Shown piece by piece: positions 58,005 through 64,000 of a DNA stretch of 64,000 nucleotides (position 1 is the first letter of the stretch; every line of letters begins with the position of its first letter). This DNA comes from Clostridiaceae bacterium (lineage in GTDB: Bacteria > Bacillota > Clostridia > Lachnospirales > Lachnospiraceae). The position numbers and the translations under genes are program-made. Location of the stretch: positions 20,607 through 84,606 of the forward strand of contig CAJTGF010000018.1 in assembly GCA_910575585.1 (NCBI GenBank), written 5' to 3'. Under the pieces are notes generated by a model. That model searched no databases and had not been told where the DNA came from. It was given only the letters and a program-made list of their open reading frames with translations.

Positions 58005-58865
58005 ATGTCAAATGAGGAGATTGTCGAGCAGATACAGAAAGGCATAGAGGTCACTGCGAATCAGGAAAGGCTTTGGAAGAACAACAAAGGTTTTGTGGTG
58101 CTGTGCATTAAAAAGTATGTTGGTAGTTGTAGTGATCAGGATTTCAATGATTTTATGCAGGAGGGGTTTATAGGATTGGCAGAGGCCGCCCGTTCATTTG
58201 ACATTGGGAGAGAGGCGAAGTTCCTAACCTACGCAGAGTATCACATCCGGAAATCGGTTTATCGTTACAATGGATTGAATACATATATGGTGCGTGTTCC
58301 GGAATATCTAAAAACAAGAATGAGAAAGCTGGCTGCATTTAAAAAGAACTACATGGAGGAATTTCACAGAGAACCGGATCAGGAGGAAATACTGAACGCT
58401 TTGCATATTTCCTACCGTTCCTTATGCCATCTGGAAAAAACCATGCTGAATATGAGAACCAAGAGCCTTGATGAATACATATCGGATGATGGAGATGCCA
58501 ACTTGCTTGATATGCTCTCGACCGATGAAAGAATTGATGAACTGGTCGGATGCAGTGAATACCAAAAGGAACTTCATGAAGAGCTAGAGGCGGCTTTATC
58601 CATTTTGGATGATAAAACAGCCTTAATGATAAGATGTGCATATTATCAGCGGAACAATTACACAAAGACCGCTGAAATATTTGGGTGTAGCAGGCAGGCG
58701 GTTGATGAACGTATAAAGAAGGGCTTTTACAGGATACTCCATTCAAAGCATCGGGAAAAGCTGGAAAGCTTCATGTGGGAGGGGTATCATGTGGATCCTC
58801 GGCGCCTGAGTGATTATGTGGACCTGGAGGAAATAGAACATATGGGCAGCGAGTTTCTGCTATAA
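58005..58865 (+). CDS. RNA polymerase sigma-70 family protein of the island
   Basis: 286 residues. Region 2 is DFNDFMQEGFIGLAEAARSF with FLTYAEYHIRKSVYRYNGLN (about 46-90), region 3-like sequence RKLAAFKKNYMEEFHREPDQ follows, and region 4 is YTKTAEIFGCSRQAVDERIK (about 225-244). It is a fully formed small sigma factor of phage or mobile-element type, which could direct the adjoining HTH and antirepressor genes. The start at the ATG 58,005 follows GGGATG-like sequence; AAGGGAGTGGACAGGGG lies upstream. It is co-directional with the next gene (15 bases). Confidence 0.8.
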   Translation: MSNEEIVEQIQKGIEVTANQERLWKNNKGFVVLCIKKYVGSCSDQDFNDFMQEGFIGLAEAARSFDIGREAKFLTYAEYHIRKSVYRYNGLNTYMVRVPEYLKTRMRKLAAFKKNYMEEFHREPDQEEILNALHISYRSLCHLEKTMLNMRTKSLDEYISDDGDANLLDMLSTDERIDELVGCSEYQKELHEELEAALSILDDKTALMIRCAYYQRNNYTKTAEIFGCSRQAVDERIKKGFYRILHSKHREKLESFMWEGYHVDPRRLSDYVDLEEIEHMGSEFLL

Positions 58866-58880
58866 GGCAGGTGATGTGGA

Positions 58881-59693
58881 TTGGCATACTTTTATGACTA
58901 TTTTGCAAAGGAATACAGAGAGAGCAGGAAGGGAAAGCTGCTCCCGGATCCTGCTGCCATATTCTGGAATATTAATCCTGAAGACGTGCAGAGCTGCAGG
59001 CGGATACTAAAAAATGCGTATGCAAACTATCATGGGGGCAGGAACGTGGAGGTATTGAAGCAACTGACAGGAGAGTACCGGAAATATGTTTCCTGCAGCC
59101 ATGATGGACAGGCGAGGGACAGATATAACGCTTTTGTCTATCGTTATCTGCTGGAGGTTCCGGTGGGCAGCAGGGCAATAGCCGCAAAGCTGGGGGTGGC
59201 AAAAGAAACAGTATCCAATTATGTCAATAGATGCGCTGATGAAATGCTGGTGCTTTGTATGGGTATGCCTGCGGCCAGGCATCCACCAGAGGACAGGGAG
59301 GCGGTTGTCCGGATGCTGGTGGATGGCAGCAGGCTTTTTTCTTCCATGGCCGGAGATTATGTTTTCTGTTTGTTCCCAGGCAAAAGAGAGCGGACGGTGG
59401 TAGAGCGGGGAAGGCGGGCCACAGGCCAGATTATGGGGCGGCTGGCCGAGGCCGTAGAGGCGTATTCTGGATATTGCCATGACGGACATGCCTATATCGA
59501 TACTGATATCAGGAAAGCGGAGATATTGCAGAAATGTATTGCCGGTGTCTCCCCTGCTGCTATCGCTGAAGAATACGGCTGCTGCCAAAGTACGGTTTAT
59601 GCCGATATCCGGGAGAATGAAAAGAGGCTTGCAGCTATGATGTTTGAAGTACGGGGCGTTAAAGTGAAAAGGACAGAATTAGAAATGCTATAA
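58881..59693 (+). CDS. Hypothetical protein with two helix-turn-helix segments
   Basis: 270 residues starting TTG at 58,881, with GGCAGGTGATG upstream. LEVPVGSRAIAAKLGVAKET followed by VSNYVNRCADEMLV (about 94-130), and ISPAAIAEEYGCCQSTVYAD (about 225-245, written here from AGVSPAAIAEEYGCC), are both HTH of the sigma/transposase type. No catalytic residues are seen. It probably regulates phage-type genes with the sigma factor upstream. The family is not recognised. Confidence 0.55.
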   Translation: MAYFYDYFAKEYRESRKGKLLPDPAAIFWNINPEDVQSCRRILKNAYANYHGGRNVEVLKQLTGEYRKYVSCSHDGQARDRYNAFVYRYLLEVPVGSRAIAAKLGVAKETVSNYVNRCADEMLVLCMGMPAARHPPEDREAVVRMLVDGSRLFSSMAGDYVFCLFPGKRERTVVERGRRATGQIMGRLAEAVEAYSGYCHDGHAYIDTDIRKAEILQKCIAGVSPAAIAEEYGCCQSTVYADIRENEKRLAAMMFEVRGVKVKRTELEML

Positions 59694-59871
59694 ACCAGGT
59701 AAAGAACGGAAGACCCGCTATAAAACAGTGGAGAATGGGGTGAAATTGCCCCATCTCCGCCATTTAACAGAAAACTATTCCCATGCAGGAAAAGCCCCAC
59801 AGAGGGCAAAAGAGAGGGCATGAGGCAGGAGATAAAAAGCCTGCTGCCCTGCTGGAAAGGAGATGCGATAA

Positions 59872-60318
59872 ATGGAGAATCTGAGTATTATTAAAAATGA
59901 GCTGGTGCCAGTATATACTACCAGTACCGGGGAGAAAGTCGTTTATGGAACGGAGCTGCATAGGGTATTGGAGGTGAAAAGCCATTACCGGGACTGGGTA
60001 AAGAACCGGCTGAATGATATTGGTGCAATCGAAAATGAGGATTTTGAAGGCGCTGAAATTTTAGCACCTTCTAGGCAGACGGTCAGGGACCATATTATCA
60101 GTCTGGATACTGCCAAGGAAATGGCCATGCTGGAGCGGAATGAGAAGGGAAAGCAGGTCAGGCGCTATTTTATCCAGGTTGAAAAGAAATATAAAGCTGG
60201 CATTCCCGGTATGCTGTTGATAGGTAAACAGCTGATGGCTCTGGTAGTGATGGAGGCACAGAAGACCATTGTGGAGCAGGCCATCAGCAGAATGAGGTCT
60301 AAAAGGGAAAGTATTTAA
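59872..60318 (+). CDS. AntA/AntB-type phage antirepressor
   Basis: 148 residues. LVPVYTTSTGEKVVYGTELH followed by RVLEVKSHYRDWVKNRLNDI (about 11-50) and TAKEMAMLERNEKGKQVRRY with FIQVEKKYK (about 83-110) constitute the AntA/AntB domain, which counteracts phage repressors. GGAAAGGAG precedes the ATG. It is followed by a second antirepressor-like gene with a KilAC domain. Confidence 0.85.
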   Translation: MENLSIIKNELVPVYTTSTGEKVVYGTELHRVLEVKSHYRDWVKNRLNDIGAIENEDFEGAEILAPSRQTVRDHIISLDTAKEMAMLERNEKGKQVRRYFIQVEKKYKAGIPGMLLIGKQLMALVVMEAQKTIVEQAISRMRSKRESI

Positions 60319-60450
60319 TCTTAAATAAATAAAACGGATAGAGAGGATAAGTCGTAATCGGATTATAACTTTCCTTGTATATGGCAAAGCGGATTAACGT
60401 GATGCAGTGGGCGAAAGCGGTGCTTTAGAGTGAAGAAGGAGAAAAAGCAT

Positions 60451-61248
60451 ATGTACGAATTACAGGTTTTAAATATTGGTGGCGTAGACTGTTATGAAAA
60501 GGACGGAAAAGTTTATCTGAAATTGGAAACCATAGCAAGGGGGTTAGGATTTACAAGGGACAAGAACGGAATAGAATATGTAATGTGGGATAGGGTTGGG
60601 AATTATCTTGATGAATTGGGTTTCCACACCAGTGTGGAAAATGAATTTCCGCAGGAAATTGCGAAAGACGGGTTTATTCCGGAAAACATCTTCTACCGCC
60701 TTGCCATGAAGGCAAAAAATGGGACAGCAGAGCAGTTTCAGGCAAAGGTGGCTGATGAAATCATACCATCAATCCGCAGGCATGGGGGCTACATAGTAGG
60801 ACAGGAGACCCTTTCGGATGATGAACTTCTGGAGAAAGCTGTTTTAGTAGCGAAGAGAAAAATTGCAGAGCGTGATAGAATTATAGAAAAGCAGCGTGAG
60901 AAGCTGGAAGAAAGCAGGCCCAAAATAATCTTTGCAGATGCTGTGGCGGCTTCCAATAGTTCTATCCTGATAGGAGAGCTTGCAAAGCTCCTTCGGCAGA
61001 ATGGGATCAATACCGGGGAAAAGCGTCTGTTTGGCTGGATGAGGCAGCAGGGCTTCCTGATCAGCAGGAGGGGAACGGATTACAATATGCCGACACAGAG
61101 GAGCATGGAAATGGGGCTATTTGAGGTAAAAGAGCGCACCATCAACAATCCGGACGGCAGTGTAAGGATAACCAAAACCACAGTTGTGACCGGTAGGGGG
61201 CAGCAGTATTTTATAAACAGGTTTTTGCAGAAGCAGGGGGCGGAGTGA
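60451..61248 (+). CDS. Phage antirepressor with BRO-like N-terminus and KilAC domain
   Basis: 265 residues from the ATG at 60,451 (AAGGAG 9-14 bases upstream). The N-terminus (LNIGGVDCYEKDGKVYLKLE; about 1-105 with NIFYRLAMKAKNGTAEQFQA) resembles the BRO/antirepressor N-terminal domain; the C-terminus (FADAVAASNSSILIGELAKL, with NTGEKRLFGWMRQQGFLISR and TVVTGRGQQYFINRFL) is a clear KilAC domain. A coiled-coil link is at about 125-155. With the AntA gene upstream this makes two antirepressors in a row. Confidence 0.85.
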   Translation: MYELQVLNIGGVDCYEKDGKVYLKLETIARGLGFTRDKNGIEYVMWDRVGNYLDELGFHTSVENEFPQEIAKDGFIPENIFYRLAMKAKNGTAEQFQAKVADEIIPSIRRHGGYIVGQETLSDDELLEKAVLVAKRKIAERDRIIEKQREKLEESRPKIIFADAVAASNSSILIGELAKLLRQNGINTGEKRLFGWMRQQGFLISRRGTDYNMPTQRSMEMGLFEVKERTINNPDGSVRITKTTVVTGRGQQYFINRFLQKQGAE

Positions 61249-62109
61249 TGTTACCCCTGCTTTTGATTTTTGAGATCCGTTACATTGTAACATGGAAGTA
61301 ACATATGGGTAATGCAGCGGTAACATAGGAGTAACACTGTTACCCCTGCGATACCTTATCTGCTGGCATTTGCTGCAAATTGACAGCGGATTGCGGACAA
61401 GTGCCTGACAGTTGGCAGTAGGGCTATAAAAAGCATAACGGGCCGGATAAAGTGGAAATATCCCATAAAATATGGATATCCAGCACCAGGGGAACCCATT
61501 GCCATAAGGGACGCTGGGGGATTTGGTGCTGGGGGAGTGCGTGATTTGAATTTTTAGGATATAGGTGCTTGGGATAATGGGATGGCATATCAGAACAGAT
61601 GTTCTGCATTGCCAAGAATATGGAGCGTTACGGAACGTTCCCTATTTTTGGGGAAACAAAAAACGAATAGGGAACGCTGGAGCCTGTTGGGAAAACGAAC
61701 GCTCGCTTTTTGGAAAAACAAAAACGAAACAAATGCAACGTTGCAATCCTCCACGGTTCAAAACAAATAGGTGGACGAAAGGGAATGGAATCCGGCAACA
61801 CCGCTATTTTGAGGGCTTTACAACTGCTGCCATCTGCCAGAACCAAAGCGAGCGTTCGCTTTTCCACGGAACGAAAAACGAATGGAGCGTTATTGCAACG
61901 TTGCAAACGACGGAGTGTGGTCCGTGGCACACGCAGGAGGTTCATATTGACGCTTTTAGAGTGCTGCCGATAGTTTTTATGCTGAATGTAGAAAGAGGGC
62001 AGTATGGGGCGATTAGAGGGCATGGAGGAGGCGGCATATGTAGATTGCTATTTTCTTTTGGGGCTTTTTGATGTATGATGGAATAAAAAGCGGAGGGGAG
62101 TGATTTTCC
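61249..62109. other. Gene-free, palindrome-rich region
   Basis: About 860 bp with no frame that looks like a gene. It starts with a GTTAC array (61,250-61,343) and then has palindromes GGAACGTTCC (61,632-61,641) and TGCAACGTTGCA (61,734-61,745 and again 61,894-61,905), and GAACGCTCGC/GCGAGCGTTC facing each other (about 61,698 and 61,849). Frames here are short and their codons follow the repeats. It may be operator-rich phage DNA or a decayed repeat. Confidence 0.5.
61250..61343. repeat. GTTAC/GTAAC cluster
   Basis: GTTAC or GTAAC occurs seven times in 94 bp (starts 61,250; 61,279; 61,287; 61,298; 61,320; 61,331; 61,339). Two are in GTTACCCCTGC and two form the palindrome GTTACATTGTAAC. A binding-site array for a regulator of the antirepressor genes is possible. 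Confidence 0.7.
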
Positions 62110-62530
62110 ATGAAAAGGGAGACTACACCGGCGAAAATTACGGATAAGATTATGGAGTTGTGCAGCAGTGCGGTTCCGGGTGCGGCGCCGTTTTATATTC
62201 CTGTTGAGGCAGCAGGGTGGGGCTTGATGAATGAATGTTTCCCAAACGTCCAGCGGATGGTCCAGGAGCATGGCGGGCAGCAGGTCAACGGCTGGGCTGT
62301 CTGGCAGTAGGCAAATATCTCCGTCGCTGGTGGCAGAGCTTATTGGATTGCTGAATGAGCGTGATCGGATTATGTGTGCCTCTGCTGACAGGACATATGC
62401 CCTCCCCAAAGAGATGTATTTGAGGATTATGCAGATTCAGGAAATGCTGCATAGGGAAGTGGGCCGGAATGACCCTTGCCCCTGCCAGTCGGGATTGAAG
62501 TACAAGAAATGCTGTGGGAGGGAATATTGA
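62110..62530 (+). pseudogene. SEC-C-domain protein, broken by a stop codon and frameshift
   Basis: First part: [20 protein letters not shown] followed by VWQ and a TAG at 62,308, where related proteins continue with Trp (a one-base change from TGG). Second part in another frame ends in [20 protein letters not shown], the SEC-C zinc motif, to a stop at 62,528. The two parts together correspond to a short SEC-C-domain protein. The gene is therefore probably inactive. Confidence 0.75.
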
Positions 62531-63123
62531 TGATAACTGAATTAGTATATACATTGCTGAGTGGTATTATATCATCTGCAGTAGCATCATCTGCCTTGCT
62601 GACATTTAAAACATCGATTGATAAAAAACAGCATCAGCAAGAGGCAAAGGAAATTCAAGAGGATGCAGATAAAATTATAGGTGATGCATTCAAAAGTGAT
62701 GATGTAATTGACTTGATGCTAAAAAATGTTCGTGAATTGAGAGAGTATTACATAATCAGCAAAAGACAGGCAACAAATGCGTTTTCTGCCTCGCTGATAG
62801 TCTGCTTTCTGGGATTTATAGTTTATATTGCGGGTATTGCTGTATTTGTTATTTCTGGAGAAAATGCATTACTGTTAACAACCATATCAGGAACGATAGT
62901 TGAAGTGATTTCCGGGTTGTTTTTCTGGCTTTATAGACATGCGATTAAGCAGCTAAATATATACCATCAGAGATTAGGGACAACAGAGAAGTATCTGACA
63001 GCGATTCGCTTAGTGGATAAAATGGGACAGGATAAGCATGATGATATGTATAAGCATATTATTGAATGTGTTTTGATAGATAACCGTATGCAGTCGAAAG
63101 AGGAAAATGAAAAAGATCAATGA
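62530..63123 (+). CDS. TRADD-N-associated membrane-domain protein
   Basis: 197 residues. It starts at the ATG 62,530, which overlaps the preceding stop. An N-terminal helix (LVYTLLSGIISSAVASSALL) is followed by a coiled region and two membrane helices, ISKRQATNAFSASLIVCFLG to AGIAVFVIS and TTISGTIVEVISGLFFWLYR, with a conserved QLNIYHQRLG after the second. This pattern matches the two-helix domain associated with TRADD-N proteins in bacterial conflict systems; only this membrane module is visible and no enzymatic effector is seen. Its neighbours (a toxin-antitoxin pair and a broken SEC-C gene) fit a defence role. Confidence 0.7.
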   Translation: MITELVYTLLSGIISSAVASSALLTFKTSIDKKQHQQEAKEIQEDADKIIGDAFKSDDVIDLMLKNVRELREYYIISKRQATNAFSASLIVCFLGFIVYIAGIAVFVISGENALLLTTISGTIVEVISGLFFWLYRHAIKQLNIYHQRLGTTEKYLTAIRLVDKMGQDKHDDMYKHIIECVLIDNRMQSKEENEKDQ

Positions 63124-63345
63124 TGGGAATATGCTTTGCGGCTTTCGGATTGCTGTCAATTTGCCACGGAAAGCAGAGGGACGATATTTTTTATCATTGA
63201 GAGGGTAAAAGGAGAACCTGGGGCAAAATAGAGGGCATAGATGGGAAAGAAATCTCGCTGTCTGATCTGATGATGTGGCAGCAGTCATAATTTCATAGGC
63301 AACGCAAAAGGCATATGCAGAGGAGCACATGCCTTTTATTTTTGG

Positions 63346-63618
63346 CTATAACCCGAACAGATCCGCATGGGTGCCGGTTCTGTCCAGCTTCAGCTCATCG
63401 CCATCCTGTTTGTATATGAGCAGCCAGTCCGGCTCTATGTGGCATTCCCGGTATCCGGAGTAATTGCCACTCAGGTTATGATCCCTGTTTTTTGCCGGCA
63501 GCGGAGCGGGGATGCGGAGGGTGTCAATCGCCTGCTGCAATAATGCCATTTTATAGCCACGCTTTACGCAGGCTTTGAAATCCTTTTTGAATCTGGTGGA
63601 GTATCGCACATTGAGCAT
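63346..63618 (-). CDS. RelE/YafQ-type mRNA interferase toxin
   Basis: 90 residues. LNVRYSTRFKKDFKACVKRG, KNRDHNLSGNYSGYRECHIE and PDWLLIYKQDGDELKLDRTG are the YafQ-family signatures, including the His, Asp and Arg positions. HADLFGL is the typical C-terminus. It cuts mRNA in the ribosome unless neutralised. It lies two bases downstream of its antitoxin gene. Confidence 0.88.
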   Translation of the reverse strand: MLNVRYSTRFKKDFKACVKRGYKMALLQQAIDTLRIPAPLPAKNRDHNLSGNYSGYRECHIEPDWLLIYKQDGDELKLDRTGTHADLFGL

Positions 63619-63620
63619 GG

Positions 63621-63830
63621 CTATCCCTCCATCAGTTCAGCAAATAGATCTTTTGTGCTGCCGGTAAATAGAGTACCACCGCCACTTTCCAGCTCCTCTA
63701 TTGAGGCGATAGTCTCAGCGTTGGGTATTTCTTCCGGGACTGCTGCCCCCTGCAGATAAGCAACGATATAGTACATTTTGCTGTCAGGTATCTGGTCTAT
63801 GAGGTTTTTGGCAAGTTCCTTATAGCTCAT
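63621..63830 (-). CDS. Antitoxin partner of the YafQ-type toxin
   Basis: 69 residues from the ATG at 63,830, with AAAGGAAG 8-15 bases upstream. SYKELAKNLIDQIPDSKMYY and IVAYLQGAAVPEEIPNAETI then EELESGGG resemble the helical N-terminus and acidic C-terminus of small antitoxins paired with RelE-type toxins. The order antitoxin-toxin with a two-base gap is standard. The longer frame from 63,839 would start on a GTG directly at the ribosome site. Confidence 0.75.
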   Translation of the reverse strand: MSYKELAKNLIDQIPDSKMYYIVAYLQGAAVPEEIPNAETIASIEELESGGGTLFTGSTKDLFAELMEG

Positions 63831-63902
63831 GGTGAACACTTCCTTTCATAAATTTTATTTGCATACACCAGTTTACAACTTTTTGATTTTTGAAAAATAA
63901 AA

Positions 63903-63995
63903 ATACAAACTCAGTCTCTTTGCGGTATAATTTAAGCGACTAAACCAAAATCCACACGAAAAGAGATGAGTTTGTATCTACCGCTTATTATACCT
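63903..63995. repeat. Two inverted-repeat pairs at the right edge
   Basis: ATACAAACTCAGTCTCTT (63,903-63,920) is inverted at 63,961-63,977 with one base extra, and GGTATAATTTAAGCG (about 63,924-63,938) is inverted with a two-base gap at about 63,982-63,994. This could be an IS end or a regulatory site; it is cut off by the window edge. Confidence 0.45.
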
Positions 63996-64000
63996 TAAAG

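Noticed and set aside
61565..62071. 168-residue frame in the palindrome-rich region
   Set aside because: Composition follows the repeats, there is no ribosome site and no domain.

Overview
The window looks like a gut Lachnospiraceae chromosome (Enterocloster/Hungatella-like; genus not determinable from sequence alone). The reasons are the vertical mcsA-mcsB-clpC-radA genes, a sodium-pumping biotin decarboxylase operon, the beta-glucoside PTS, non-cellulosomal cohesin and glucosaminidase surface proteins, strong AGGAGG ribosome sites, and heavy loading with clostridial-type conjugative elements. The native part (about 30.3-53.7 kb) has moderate GC; the conjugative backbone (11.3-22.9 and 27-30 kb) is clearly richer in GC, and the cargo block inside it (23.1-26.8 kb) is poorer.

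Layout. (1) 1-~11,285: right part of a mobilizable element (IME): RepA-like gene, DUF3847, LspA-like cargo, MobA/MobL relaxase, CHC2 primase, VapE-like helicase, TnpW and a large serine recombinase. It is itself invaded at its candidate oriT by a recombinase-in-trio (RIT) element (about 1,241-4,476). (2) ~11,281-~30,000: right part of a Tn1549/CD1108-like ICE. The IME sits in its Maff2 gene, of which only the last codons remain. There follow VirB6/TrbL-like, SpoVG-domain, two DNA methyltransferases, PrgI, VirB4, NlpC/P60, DUF4315, DUF4366, Cys-rich proteins, MobC and relaxase. Next come a low-GC MerR/ABC/lipoprotein cargo, a sigma-like regulator, DUF6870 and the ICE serine integrase. So three elements are nested: RIT in IME in ICE. 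(3) 30.3-53.7 kb: native chromosome: D,D-carboxypeptidase; LicT-type antiterminator, PTS IIBC, PTS IIA and 6-phospho-beta-glucosidase; a five-gene carboxyltransferase/Na+ decarboxylase operon; two surface proteins; a GntR regulator followed by mcsA, mcsB, clpC, unknown gene and radA; an M19 dipeptidase. (4) 53.7-64 kb: degraded mobile DNA: a frameshifted IS, a phage small terminase and a truncated large terminase, then a regulatory island (excisionase-like, replication-initiator-like, sigma, HTH, AntA and KilAC proteins), a broken SEC-C gene, a TRADD-N-associated membrane protein and a RelE/YafQ-type toxin-antitoxin pair.

The most unusual signal is a dyad, GGGACA-WWW-TGTCCC, present about ten times between 12.2 and 28.2 kb. 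It is confined to the GC-rich ICE backbone, absent from the IME and from the low-GC cargo, and lies mostly close to start codons, often just before the Shine-Dalgarno sequence. Other signals of interest are a perfect 14-bp stem that buries the ribosome site of the ICE sigma-like gene, an iteron-like array after a replication-initiator-like gene, an oriT-like nested palindrome abutted by the RIT, and two mobile genes with perfect ribosome sites but apparent non-AUG (ATC, ACG) starts. All names come from reading protein motifs; no database search was run.
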